A stretch of DNA of 64,000 bases from Plecoglossus altivelis. Taxonomy: Eukaryota > Chordata > Actinopteri > Osmeriformes > Plecoglossidae. Positions 1 to 15,600 of this stretch are shown one piece after another. Below the pieces are notes generated by a model. It searched no databases and had not been told where the DNA came from. It was given only the letters and a program-made list of their open reading frames with translations. The position numbers and the translations under genes were made by a program. Where the stretch lies: the NCBI GenBank assembly GCA_036571765.1, contig BROE01000015.1, forward strand, positions 4,073,332 to 4,137,331, written 5' to 3'. Every line of letters begins with the position of its first letter. The first letter of the stretch is position 1.

Positions 1-80
1 CTCCGGAGCGGCGAAAAGGACGCGCAGGTAGAAGTCCACGCGCAGCACACTTCCTGCCCTAGAACAGGTGTACAATGTAA

Positions 81-2839
<2,759 letters not shown>

Positions 2840-3033
2840 TAGCCCCTCCACAGACACACACACACACACACAATGATTCAACTTTGCCTTCCAGTCAGCC
2901 ACCCACACCAGACTGGGGTCTCTTCAACAAATCCAATCCAAGGAAAGTTGTGTACGGACCAACTTCTCAAGCCTGGAGTAAAGCCTACATAGGATAAAAC
3001 GCTGACCTGCCTAAACTGGCTTGATTTATTTGG

Positions 3034-3039
3034 AATAAA
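3034..3039 (+). terminator. Poly(A) signal AATAAA, likely ash2l proximal
   Basis: First canonical AATAAA downstream of the ash2l stop (195 bp after it). Confidence 0.6.
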
Positions 3040-3415
3040 CCCGTTTTCTAAAACGTTCTCTTCTCTTTGACATGGATGCCCGTACGAGTTCATGTAGATA
3101 ACAAACATGTTAGTTCACAGTGCTGTACTTAGTGATTTTGGCTTCTATATCCCATATCAGAGTCAATTTAGGACATGATCGCTATACATGGTTCATGCAC
3201 TCGTCGGGTGGGAATCTGCTGAGATTTTCGAAAATATGATTTAAGAAGCGAGCAGCGCTCAATTTTTTTTTTTTTTTAAATGGCAATTTCACAAAAGCTC
3301 CTTGCTAAACCCACAGGGAACCAAATTTGAACACATTGAACATAACTTAACACTTCTGTTTGTAGTGGTTATACATGCTCCTGTTTTTATAGATGTAACA
3401 ATTTTGTAAGCAACT

Positions 3416-3421
3416 TTTATT
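3416..3421 (-). terminator. Poly(A) signal AATAAA (reverse strand) for the GRK gene
   Basis: TTTATT on + is AATAAA on the - strand, 284 bp past the kinase stop codon at 3705. Confidence 0.55.
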
Positions 3422-3474
3422 GTTATTGTACTGTGGCCATTATTTTGGGATGTGCTTTGTTTCATTCTTGTTTT

Positions 3475-3480
3475 AATAAA
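3475..3480 (+). terminator. Poly(A) signal AATAAA, possible ash2l distal
   Basis: Second AATAAA on the + strand. Use of this site would make the ash2l 3'UTR overlap the 3'UTR of the convergent kinase gene. Confidence 0.4.
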
Positions 3481-3704
3481 AGAACAATGTATCACATGTA
3501 ACCTGTTTTCCTTATAAATGTGGACCTTCAACACATATTGGAGCTTTGACTTCACACCGTTTGACTTGTGTGTTGGTGAGGCAAAAGAAGACAAGGAACA
3601 ATTGCAGATACATACAATGCTTCTCATTGGGGTTTGGAACTAATGTACAGTGAGTTAACGTGAAGGTTCTAGATCCAGCCCTGGTTGTAGTACAACGACT
3701 GCTC

Positions 3705-6154
3705 CTAAAGGGCGGTGCTGATTCTGCCTGCTGAGTCAATGTAGCTGTTGTCATTAAACCGTAAATTGGATTGTCTGCTTCTGTCGCTCGACTCATCAGG
3801 ATTCTGTAACGTAAACCCAATATGGTGTAACTCACAAATATGCGATATGCGTATGTGCAAGTGTTTTGTTGAGTGAGTGTGTTCTTACAGGCCGCCGCAA
3901 GAGGCGATCTAGCAGGCTGCGTTTGGAAGTCTCGTGGTTGGTTACTTGGTTCCAGTCCAGGTCTGCGGGTCGTGACCCCTTGGGCCCAAACACATTCAGC
4001 TCCTTAAAACACTCCGTCTCAATTATCTATGGGGAAAGGATTTACGCGGAATTTAGCGGCTGAGAGAGATGTTGATGAAAGATCGCCCAGTCTGTCGTTA
4101 GTCATTTCTTTACCTCCTTCTGCCAAGAGATAGGGACACAACCCACGTTGAACTTTTTGTAGAAGTCCTTGTCTGTTTGGTTTAAACTGACACCCTTCAC
4201 AGTGGAGAACTCATCAATATCCTGGACATCATGGCAGTACACCAATCGGGGCTACAAGGAAAACGACGGCGGGTTAGGAAGTTTCAATTTGACATGACGT
4301 AATAAAGAGAAACAAACAGAGAACTTGTCATTTGATATCGTTTTTTACAAACTTATCAGATATTATTATTTTTTCTTCATTACATCTGGTTTAAATGGTG
4401 GCTCGATGAGTCCAGCTTCCAGCATCCTGAAGTTGATGGTGCAGAAGAAGGGATGAGACTTCACCTCCTCGACTCCGGATGGCTGACAGCCCAGCCTGAA
4501 CGTTGGGTCCTTGTTTAACAGCTGTGGACAGACAGAATGGTGCCCAATTTCAATGACACTGACCCAATGGCGAACTGGGAGGCATAAAAGTAGAAGAACA
4601 GCACTACAGTGGACCTTGGCGTAAAGCGGCTTGCTTAATGTGCGTAAAGGGAGCGATCTATGGGGCCTCACCGATCGACACAGGTCTGACGCCTCGCAGC
4701 TGAAGGCCTTCCCATAGTCCACCTCCTCCTCCTGGATCCTCCTCTCCACCTCAGGTCGCTTGACTCGCTCGTTCGCCTCCCGAAAAGGGGGTTTCCCCAT
4801 AGTCATCTCGTACACAAGGCAACCCAGGCCCCACCAATCTGGGCTCATCCCATAGGGCCCGTTTGAAATCACCTCTGGAGCTGAGGGTGAAATCGGAGTC
4901 ACTTCAGGTGAGAGTCAAACTGGTCTTGCTGTTTTACAACTCGGAGAGGAAAAGGAAAACAGGAAAAAAAGGGGAGAATGTGACAGTTGTGACAAAGCCA
5001 ATTCTAGTTTATTTTAAAAACATACCCATGTAGCCCACGGTGCCAACGCGGCCTCGTGCCAGTTCCCCCCCTTCCAGTTTCAGTGCCAGGCCCAGATCAG
5101 ATATACGGATGTGTCCTAGGAGCAGATAAATAGGGATCACATTACTCTATCATGTACGAAATCAATTCCTCATGTATCTGCCAATCACGTAGTCTCATGT
5201 TGTTCGAATGATTGAGTCCAATGACGCTAAATGTGTCTTCCGTTCAAAATGTTGATGAAATGTTGATGTCGATTCATCAGGCTTCAATGGGAGCATTTAC
5301 AATAATCAAATGATGCACCTTCCTACACAAGTTGCAGAGTGTCTCAGATGGCAGTTGATTACAAAAAACTATGAACTTCCTCAAAGCTATTTTTACTTGT
5401 AATGATAAGAGGTCCAAACCTGATTTGTTTCCTGCTACCTGAAGCATAGTCACATGAATCGTAGTCACATAAAGTTCAATAAGTTGACATAAGAACAAAG
5501 GAGGAAGGGAGGGGAGGGGGGCACCTACCATTGTCATCCAATAAAATGTTCTCTGGTTTCATATCCCTGTAACACAAGTTTCCGTCGAAATCGTTAGAAG
5601 TGGTGCGTGTGCATTGCAAATATTGCGCAGGACACCGAGTACAAGGTGCACTGTGTTCTTCAAATATGTTGGGACCCAAAGAGAGTGCCTTTGTATTACA
5701 ACGATGCCAGGCCTACTCTTGCCAACACGATTAAGATAAAAGATGCGATACACAAAAGCTTATACACGCATACCAGACACGGCCTGCCTTCTACGCCTTA
5801 TCTTCAAATGTACACAGTACAGATAGAAAAAACAGCTTATGTCTTCCTACAACGCGATTGTGTGTTGCCAACAGCTCATTTTAAGACTGGTATCACACTG
5901 CGTAGTGTGCCGTCATGACGATAAGCAGATGACATACTGACCTGTAGACAATGTCATTCTGATGCAGGTGGTGCAGGCCACAGCAGACCTCGGCCGCGTA
6001 GAACTGCACCCTCTCTGGGCTGAGACCAGGAGAACCCATGTTGTAGATGTGGTACTTCAGGTCTCCTCCGTCCATTAAAGTCAGCACCAGACAGAGGGAC
6101 TGCTTCGTTTCATAGGCATAAGCCAGACTCACCTGCAAGAAGGGCATACATACA

Positions 6155-6193
<39 letters not shown>

Positions 6194-7878
6194 AAGTAAG
6201 TTCACATACACACACGATTGGTTTGTTGACTGAACCGTACACGCCAAGCAGAGAGGAGCGAGGGTTTCGGACAGAGAGCAAAGGCCTGAGAAATAAGTGC
6301 TTCAGAAACGCAACTACAAATCTGCTGTCGATCGTCTCCAGAAGCTGCTTCTCGTTGTCTGCCAGGTGCTCGCCTTTGCGTTTCTTCATGTGCGTTTTCT
6401 CCAGCTTCTTGCACGCGTACATCTTCCCGGTGGCTCGCACCTGACACGCCCACACCTGGGGAGACAGTAGGGGAGGTGCGATGCTGGTGTCATGCTTCAG
6501 ACAAGGAAGGAGTTTGAAGGCAAACACGGTCGTCAACGCGCCGCCAGACATCGAGCAATGAGGCGGAGGATTTGAACAGACGACCGCATGGCGGCTGTGA
6601 TGATTGTTCGCCGGTTCGTTTTTCGGCGTTCCTTGGATTCCGGCATGGTCTTACCTCTCCAAAGCCACCCTTTCCCAACAGCCTGTACTGTCGAAATGAA
6701 TTCTTTGTAACAGGCTGTCTGTAAGTGAGAAGTTAGAGAGAGAGCACAGATTGACTGATTGTTCGATTGGTTGATTGATCAATTGATTGACATTTAAGAA
6801 TGGTGTAGATGTCATAATATGCTTCCCATCTGGAAGAAGGTATAAAAACTTTAAAACACATTTCTTTTCAAAAGGTCCTTGCTGGTCAACTCTATTAAAA
6901 GACTGGATGAATAAATATCTTACTATACAAGCATGCAGGTGTACAGACACTTAACCTGGAAATTCCAAATCAGAAGCAGTTTTATTCACCATGCAAGATA
7001 TACAAGCACAGAATTTACAGCATGCACACTGACCTCTCTACCATTTTCCACTGCAGAAAACGTTCAAAGTACATGCTTTGCTGATACTGAAGAAAGGGGT
7101 GTCCGCTGAGGTAGTCATGCAGGGCACTGGTATGACATGTAAAGCACAGAGAAAAGTGAGCACACACATGCGCGAACACGCACGCATCCTCATTCATTCA
7201 AACCCACTCGCCTGCTAGTTCACATACTGAGCACTCCCACCCACGTGTAATATGCAACTTAAACTCACTCTCTGCACTCGGTGAAGGCATCGTTACTAGG
7301 CAGAACCTCCAAAAGATCCCTGCACCTTTTTCCATGGCTCACTGCAATCTGCACACAGTTGGGGGACTACAGCACCCAGATATACACACACACACACACA
7401 ATGAAGCAAGTGCGTACAAAAGAAATGATGCCCGAGAGGGAAATCTACATTTGAAAAACGTATGTGCTTATAACACAAAATGGAGTTATTGTCCTATTGC
7501 CATGCTGTGTGTTTGAGTGAAAATCATACCTGGCTACTTAGAAATCTGTTGACGATTTGAATGCCAAAACCTCTTCTGTCCTCATCTGACTTCATGTCCC
7601 AGGCATCCTAAATCAAACAGCAATCAGTGAGAGATTTTCACAAATGTAGGTAATAGTTCTGTTTAAAAAAAGAACTATCTTCCTATATGGGCTACTTACC
7701 AGGGCATCTAGCAAAGTGTTGCAGAGCTGAAGTTCAGGGCTGGTCTCGCAGAAAAGACGGAACAGCTCTCTACCAATCGGCTGCTTCACGCACAGGCTTG
7801 TATAATCATACACTAAGTAAGGAATACAAACCTGCATTGTCACTCAGCTCACACAGACAGGTTTGCATGTGTTGTGAA

Positions 7879-7939
<61 letters not shown>

Positions 7940-9407
7940 ACCGATGGTATTGGCCAGCTCTGAACACTGACTAATATGAGGGAAACGTAGCATGTCTTTC
8001 CATTTCCAGCTCCTTCCTTTTCCTTTAGCCCCGACACCTACACAGAAAGACAGTGCGACATTAGACGCTGTAACAAAACACGAAAACAAGCAAATATACA
8101 CTTGGTCTGAGAGAATATGGCCATGACTTTGCTTTTGGGAGTTGTAGGGTTGAAATACATGAAACATGCAACATGTTGCCCTGGGTTGGAAATGATGTCG
8201 GCCACGAACCAGGAAACATTGATACACACCTCAAACGGTGGAATGAACCTCCACATAACTGACCCACGCATTCAGCCATAAGCACACATGCATGGGCACA
8301 TACACACACTCACACTCACACACACACACACACAAACACACACTCACACACAGACAACAATGGAGCAAATGAAGATATCCTAATAAACACCCTAAATTAT
8401 AAATTATTTGGACTACTTGAAATCAAATCAAATACAAAAGTTTTTGGTGTGTAGATGTGCGCATCTGTGTGTATGGAAGTATGTGTGTGTAACTGATGCG
8501 TGGTTGAGCCAGGAGGGAGGAGTATGTTGATTTCCTTGACAGTCTGGTTCCAAACCTTAGCATGCTACACTGCAGTGATAAATCTACAAATAGCTCAGGG
8601 GGAGGAGCTAAACCCTGTGTGTCCACATAACTCTACGCCTCATTCTCACATAGTGAAGTCTCACAAACTGACGTTTCAACATGGTGCTATAAATAGCACC
8701 ATCTCTACCGTCTGCAGGTGTCGTCACCAACAGCACATTCTGAACCTGAAGAAGCGTCTAACCTGTTTGAAACCTTTATCACCCACTGCTCATACTCAAA
8801 CACAAACAGAAACACACACTTGCTTACCTATTCTTGTGAGGATTTACTAGTCAGTCCCTTTCAAAATCCTGGTTTCCTTTACCTCTAACCATAACCTTGA
8901 CTTTAAAACCTAAACTAAACCTTTCCCTTGCTTCTACCCCTGACCATAAAACGATCCCTTACTCCTGCCCATAACTCATTCTAACCCTGTACACTGCACA
9001 GTACAGTGTGGAGGACATTGGTGAATTCAAATCATTGCATACCTCATAGATACTAACTATTCTGAGAGAAAGAAAGAAAACTTTATATGACATCAAATAT
9101 GAAATATACAAACTGATATTGTAACCTTTTTTAATTTAAGAAGGGCAACAGGTCAACATTCAGTGATAAGTTGTTAACCAATCCGCCCCAGCTATTTCCT
9201 CGTTTCCACATTCCTCAATCAGATGTTTTGGATATCTCATACATATTGAGATGTGATGGCTTTACATTTCATAAACCACCGTAAATGTATGTAATGCTGA
9301 ACAAATAAAGGCAAAATGATCAATAGCATCATATCAAACGCAAGACGTGTCTTACCTCCCCTGGCCCTGATAAGAGCGCTATTTGCGACCATGCTCTCTA
9401 TCTCCAT
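3705..9407 (-). CDS. G-protein-coupled receptor kinase, GRK4/5/6 subfamily (16 exons, 585 aa)
   Basis: Serine/threonine kinase that phosphorylates active GPCRs at the membrane, leading to arrestin binding and desensitisation. Exons 5'->3': 9356-9407, 7942-8037, 7700-7812, 7530-7607, 7269-7348, 7034-7126, 6655-6718, 6315-6455, 5942-6132, 5529-5566, 5026-5115, 4672-4880, 4384-4521, 4114-4251, 3889-4026, 3705-3803; all phases agree. The N-terminus MEIESMVANSALIRARG matches the GRK4/5/6 receptor/lipid-binding helix; RGS-homology segment SLCVKQPIGRELFRLFCET; glycine loop LLGKGGFGE; VRATGKMYACKKLEK; catalytic loop VYRDMKPENILL (family has RDLKPEN); DLG in place of DFG, as in the family; activation VGTVGYMAPEV; AGC tail ending DRLLRRP plus a serine-rich 33-aa C-terminus. 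The exon 6315-6455 donor (GTTGCG) is weak. The paralogue (grk4, grk5, grk5-like, grk6) cannot be settled by eye; the tail fits GRK6 partly (FGPKGSRPADLDW). Confidence 0.9.
6160..6191. repeat. (CA)n microsatellite in GRK intron
   Basis: About 16 CA units starting 28 bp upstream (in the gene sense) of the acceptor of exon 5942-6132. Confidence 0.9.
7880..7938. repeat. (CA)n microsatellite, ~29 units, in GRK intron
   Basis: Long CA run ending 3 bp from the donor of exon 7942-8037, so in the gene sense the donor is followed almost at once by a (TG)n tract. Confidence 0.93.
8302..8352. repeat. CA-rich microsatellite in GRK intron 1
   Basis: Interrupted CACACA/CACTCA repeat. Confidence 0.85.
8681..8702. 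repeat. 22-bp near-perfect palindrome in GRK intron 1
   Basis: Arms ATGGTGCTAT (8681-8690) and ATAGCACCAT (8693-8702) around AA. Contains TATAAA at its centre. No gene assigned; possible small foldback or protein-binding palindrome. Confidence 0.8.
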
Positions 9408-11045
9408 CGGTTTACTGTAAATGTACCCGAGCTGTCAGTCAAACGAGAAAGTCTTATTCCAATTCCTTTGTTGAAAAACGTTCTCTTTTTAACATTCCAG
9501 AGACTGTTAAATAAAAATCCGAAAATACATTTTTGTCAAGGATGTGGCTAAACAGTTATGGGAAAAAAACACTTTTCAAAACGTTAAAATGCGAACGCAG
9601 GTATTTTCTTCTGTAAGCCGAGCTATGCTGGCCCAAACCAAAAAGATGCTTGACAGGTTGTCAGATTTCTAACCGGTATCCTCACCAGCCTTCTAAAGTG
9701 TGTTGCACTGACAGGTGATTACTGTAATGTTCTTCGAATAGGTTCCTAATGAGGGATATTAGTGGTTTCCTTGTTGTGTTCTGTGTCACATTCTTGATTG
9801 TGTGAGGTGTAAGGCAACGTACGCTTTTTGCTGATTCGCCTAATATTTGGGAGTGTCCATGTGGCCTACCTGGACACGCCCCCTAGTCGAAAATTAAGGA
9901 CTTCTGTAGCAGGATCATATGGGAACATATGAAATGGCCTTCAAGCTATGATAGTGTATATACATGATTAGCATTGGACTATTTGAAACTTCTGACAATT
10001 GTTTACTTTATTGACTTGATCTTATTAGGCCTTTCCAATATTTTGTGAGTCTGGGAACTAGCGTATATTTCTGGTTCAACAGCGCCCACCTGAGGCTAAC
10101 GTCTCTTTTAAATGTGTGATCATTTGCAGACATAAACAATCGCAACAAAACGTGAGCTAGACCTAAATGCTTTGTAGATATGTTAGTTTTGTTGCAGTCT
10201 CCTAACGTACCCTGAAGATTTACACAAAATGTGCATGCATTTCCTAATATTCGTAAAATTGGTCTAATTTCAGAAATTAGCCATTGCCTTTACTATAATT
10301 TTAGTGTTCGTTAATTTCATGCTATAGTCTAAACATTCGTCTGTATTTAATAGCATCCTAATTCGAATGCAATAACGCCAAAGTCAATGTCAATAGGCAC
10401 ATAGACATGGGGTTCATCATAAATTGTCGCAGATGTCAACGTAACCTGTTGATGGTGAATGGTTTGTCTGTATTCGGACTACATATGCATCATCCGCAAC
10501 TGGTTACGGGATTCCCACACATCCCCATTTCATAGTAAGGACATGGTCGCTAATGTTGTTTTTCTGTAGCTGTATGGAGAAAGAGAAGGCACGGGTAGCA
10601 GAGACGCGCGCAGAATCGTACGGTTAGGAGACATTTTAAGGAGAGGTGGGTTGCTCCATTACCGAGTCGATTTCTTAGATTATATTTTTGATAAACGGCG
10701 CCATTGTGTGTTGTTATACGGATAATCATTGAAATGAGTAAACCTGTATAGATTATTGAGAAATTATTATTCCATTTTCTGCGATCAGAATAACGTTGTC
10801 GTATAACGGTGGGTTGGAAATGGAAACATCGAAATAAACACAAAATAGGATTGTTTTTTATTGTGCCTCGGGGTGCTATGTCAGTTTAATGCTTTACTTT
10901 CCAAAAATCTAACGAAGCGAGCTGTCAAATTGTTAAAACCCAAATGTGCTCCAACAATTTGTTTGTGTGTAACATCATAGAGTATTGCTCTGGCATTGAT
11001 ATCTGTAGGCGCAGCCCAGCTTCCATTAACACGCGCGTTTTTCAG
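9408..11045. promoter_or_regulatory. Divergent intergenic region between the GRK gene and dusp26 (shared promoter region)
   Basis: The GRK start (- strand, 9407) and dusp26 start (+ strand, 11046) point away from each other across 1.6 kb, so both promoters and 5' leaders must lie here. No TATA box stands out for either gene. The 97-codon reverse frame at 10550-10843 shows no recognisable protein. Confidence 0.5.
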
Positions 11046-12690
11046 ATGGCGTTCATGTCCCGGTTCTCCCGGTCGCGGAGCAGCTCAAGATCTCCCAACC
11101 GTAAAGATTCGGAGCGTGGATCACCGATGCTGACGGTCTCCGAGCTGGAAAGACTCCTCTACACCGGAAAAACAGCATGCAACCATGCAGACGAAGTGTG
11201 GCCAAGACTCTACATCGGGGATCAGTGAGTTAAATCTATTCATTTCTAAATAACAACAACATTTAAAATCATTTAGGTGTGCGGGCCGGGTTCTAGAGGG
11301 AGGGAGGGAGGGGGGGGGGGTTCTACCAAATTGAAGGGGGAAAATATGCTTTCGTTTCCTTCGTTTTCTTCCTCTGTAGGCTATTTTGTATATATCAGAC
11401 GATCATAATAAATGTCTCGTTGAAAACAATACTCTCGACTAAATGCTGGTTGATTAGTTGGCTTGTATGAAAGTCGAGGACGGTAGCACCATAGGGTTAA
11501 GGTTTGGGTGCGATGCGAAGTTTCGAGGTTGCGTTTCCCAAAAGCATGGTAAGCCTAAATTGGTTGTAGAACCAAACGTATGATGGATCTTAGTTTTAGG
11601 GGGCCGTTTCCTAAAGCCATAGTAGCTAAAGAAGCTCTTTCAAATTCAGAGACTCAGTGGAGACACCAGTAGGCCACAACTCGTAAAATAAGGCTACATA
11701 CGTAATGATAATGTTCGATTATTTGTATATTTTTTTCAGAAATTACAACCGAAACTGAGATTTTTTCCCCAATAAACTAGGCAACGCATGTTATCGATCA
11801 AATGTTGTGCGAATTACGTCCGTTGTTTGTGTGGCTGCAGACGCGTCCGGTGTGAATAGAAGATTCAACTGCTAGCCTAATGTAAGAAAAAAAGAAAAAA
11901 CACGAATTCTCACTGTCCTTCCTATTAAAGTGGGCTAGAGGTGGGCCTGTAGATAACCTCTAGAATGTAAAATATCAACCATTTAGATATTTCGAAACTA
12001 AATAATAATCTTGCCATTGACTGCTGGGTCGAACAATGGGTCTACCTGTTGATGCATCAATTTCTCCTCTAATGTCCTGTCAGGGATATAGCTTCAGATC
12101 GGCGCGAATTGATCAGACTGGGCATTACACACATCCTGAACTGTGCCCAGAGCAAGTGGCGAAGTGGGGCAGAGTACTACGCAGGCATGGACATCACTTA
12201 TCATGGCATAGAGGCTCATGACTCCCCCTCGTTTGATATGAGCGTCAACTTCTACCCTGCAGCAGAGTTTATCCACAAGGCTCTTAACAGTGGAGGTTAG
12301 TGTACTTGTATTTATATGTGCGTGTGAGTCTCTGCGCTGATTTACTCCCAAGGAAGTACGACATTGGCCTGGGTTTAATAAAAAATTGTTTTAGTCCCAC
12401 GATTAGTTTTGATATGGTTCTCCATCTTCTCCCTTTCTCCCTGGACTCTCCGTCTGTCTCTCTCTCGCGCGTGCGTGTCTGAAGGTAAAGTGCTGGTCCA
12501 CTGTGCGGTAGGAGTCAGTCGCTCTGCCACTCTGGTGTTGGCTTATCTGATGATCAGGCAGAACCTCACTCTGGTGGATGCCATCAAGACGGTGAAGGAC
12601 CACCGTGGCATCGTCCCCAACCGAGGCTTCCTCCGCCAGCTGAACGGGCTGGACAGCATCTTAAGAGACAGCCGCAAGGCCTCGCCTTAG
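11046..12690 (+). CDS. dusp26: Dual-specificity phosphatase 26 (3 exons, 198 aa)
   Basis: Atypical dual-specificity phosphatase (MKP8/NEAP in mammals), acting on MAPKs and other phosphoproteins in neural tissue. Exons 11046-11224, 12084-12295, 12485-12690; phases agree and the stop TAG ends at 12690. The N-terminus MAFMSRFSRSRSSSRSP parallels the mammalian MTFMARFSRSSSRSP; then ERLLYTGKTACNHADEVWP, the general-acid loop EAHDSPSFDMS, and the complete catalytic P-loop VHCAVGVSRSATLVLAYLM (Cys and Arg of HCxxxxxR present), followed by KDHRGIVPNRGFLRQL. Start chosen at the ATG that matches the family's second start; an upstream MCPGN-like extension of mammals is not evident. The 3'UTR appears long. 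Its neighbour rnf122 is also its neighbour in human 8p12, supporting orthology. Confidence 0.96.
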
Positions 12691-15600
12691 AGCCCGCAGG
12701 GGGCCCTGCCGGTCTGGGGTCTGAACCTGCAAACTCTTTGTCGTGAGGGTGAGAAACATTCCGTGTCACACGATGGCGGTTGGTGTCGTCGTCAGCAGGT
12801 CAAATCCCGCCCAAGGGCTCTGTTCGATCGAGACGGAGAACCCAGGGCGGTTACAAAATATCGCAGACGTGTTTACTTTCGGAATTTACGTTTAAAATCT
12901 GTTACCTCCTTTCTATGCTGCAAATGTATCCGTGTAAACACGACATGAATTGGAACTTGCATTCCCAATAGATCAGGAACCATTTTGCCTTGACTATGTC
13001 TCCCTTCTGTTCTAAATGATTAGAGTTCCTTGCTCTGAGATCTTACTGCTAAGTTGAAATTTAAAATGGGCATCTGTGCTTGTGGAGACACCTTTTACCA
13101 ACCTTTGGGCTAACCCTATCATAAGTGCGATGTTAAAACACTGTATATCTAGCTGTATTGGGTTTCAGTTTGAAGTACAGAATGCTTAAGTATTAATGTA
13201 ACCTAGTTCCAGTAGACTCTGTTGCTAGATACAGTGTTATAGTTTTCTGTTCAATGTGTGCAGCCAGGGAATCAGGAAAAGGGAACAAGGTCTTCGTCTA
13301 CACAGACATGTAGCATCACAAAACTGTGAACGAATGTGAGAGTTTCGAAATACTGCTACGAAACCATTTTAATTGGGTGTGACATGATTATGTACGATCT
13401 CAACCAAAGGTATACGTAACTTCTGAAACAGAATTTTGTAATTCATATACGTTTTTTCGTACCTATAGGAAATACACAGTGAACGAAGAACTTCAGGTTA
13501 GCGTAGGGGCTACCTTCATCACCTTGTGTCACCTGAGACCTGACTCTTAGCTTTCCCTTACTGCTAGATGGTTGTAAGCGCTAGCGTTACGTCATTCAAA
13601 GTCATTTGAAAATGCAAAAAGCTTCACATTCTACAAGCGCACAACTTCTTATCTGGGGAGTGTTTTGTGTGCATCGCGTATGCTTGTCACACTTTTGAAA
13701 TGGTTCGGCCCAAGCTACTAACTGCCAAGGGATCTGCCCTATGTACTGTACAAAATGGAGGATCTATGACAGCAAAATGAAAGGGTTCTGCCGTCTTAAA
13801 GTCCAGTGGGGTTTGTGTTCTGTTTTCAGGTCAGAGCAACTGAATGTCAGACCTTCAATCTGATTTGAAATATATATTTGATGAGGCCCTTTTGTATTGC
13901 CTGATCAACTGATCAATACCTCAAGTATCTGCATATGTCATACTTTTGAGCATAGGGTTTTCCTCATATCAAAAAGTCGCCAGCAGCTTTAACGAAACAA
14001 GACAAAAACAAACTCCTACGGTATTTAGAAGAGAGTAACAACGGTAGGGGAACGCCATGGCTCAAGGAAAATGTAGCAAACTCGACAGTCGAAATCTGGA
14101 TGCTGCTGTAGGGTTGACGTGTGAAGTGAGCTCTGTTCGCTCGCTTTGTTAACTGTCACTCTATCACCTCCAACCTCTTGGTAGAATATCATACAGGTGC
14201 AAGACTAACAAGCCAATGACGTCACCGCAGTTGTTGGTAAAATGTATGCACTGTTTACTTGATTTATCTGCCGTATTATTCAAACTTGATGTTGTCTCCC
14301 ATATGATCAAGCTAATACCAGCCGGTGTCTCATTGCACACAAATCTATAAACCATGGCTTTTTTGGGGGGGGGGGGGACGCCAATCCAATGTAACATGTA
14401 CATTCTTATGGGTGTCGTTTTTTTGGAGGGACGAGGAGGGATGGTTGAACAGGGGAAAGTGTGTGAGGACTAGTCCAGAAACAACGACCCATGTCTTCAA
14501 CTGCTTATGTAGAGTTCACTGATCACGGAAAGAATCTTCCAGAAAGTAGAATTTTTTGTAGAGCGTAATGGTGATGTACCTGTCTTCTGTTCTGTTTGGA
14601 GTTAAATGCATGATAACTAAGCACCCATGCAGCTCCAATCATCAAAACAAACAGGTTGGAACAAGGCAATGAGATAGGATGTTACAGGTTGTTTCTGGAC
14701 CAGGCCTTTTCTAATTGTCTTTCGCTGTGTTGTTGTTCTGTGTCTGCTGTTTGTGTCTGTGGAGGTTTTGTAGAGTCATCTGTGATCATTGTCTGTGCCT
14801 GTTTCTACTCCCCAAACCGTCCATTTCTTACAAAAACCCTTTCTATAGGAATACTTGAATGATTTTTTAAATTCGTTATTTTTGTAGAACTGTATGTGAT
14901 AAGTTCATTGAAGTACATACAATTAAAAAGATACAATGACGCCTTAACCTGTGTTATGAATGTTGGTTAAAAGTTGGCTTTTGATTTATCAAGAATGCTT
15001 TATTATGGCTTATATTGTGGATTCCAAATGGTTGTTTTGATAATTCTGTCATATTTGGAAATGGAAATATATACTTCTCTCAGATGTGCCTGTTTTCTGT
15101 GGTCATTTATTTAAAATAATTTGTTTGGCTATTTAAAACTACCAACATGTGGGCCTATCAGCATATGACCAAGGTGGCTGTTTTAACAGGCTGTCTTATT
15201 AGGGGTTACTAGCGTACAGGACCCATGATGCAGTGGGGGAAACACAAGAGTTTTGGAACTATCCATGGTGCACAGTGGAAGTAGACCCAAGTCATCTAAC
15301 ACATACATTGGTTGTACATTGGTTGAGCCAGTTGTCAGAGGCCCTATCCACTCTAAATTGCCTTTCTGTTATTGCATCCGCACAGTAAATCCATTGAAAA
15401 AAGATGATTTCATGTCATGCCAGCAGCTAGAACGGCTCCCATGTTATGGCAGTCATAGAATGCAGGGCACTTCACAGGAATATAAAAATGCTCATCAACC
15501 ACTCCTCAGAGCAATAAAGCATTTCAACATGACTCTGTGTCGAGTGAGATCGGTGACTCAAGCGCATAGTGGAGCTCAGTTTAACGTCAAGAGTGCCACG

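Larger units (their letters stand above)
8038..9355 (-). other. GRK intron 1, no gene seen
   Basis: Holds the CA repeat at 8302, the palindrome at 8681 and otherwise unique AT-rich sequence. Open frames here (up to 116 codons) show no recognisable protein. Confidence 0.6.
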
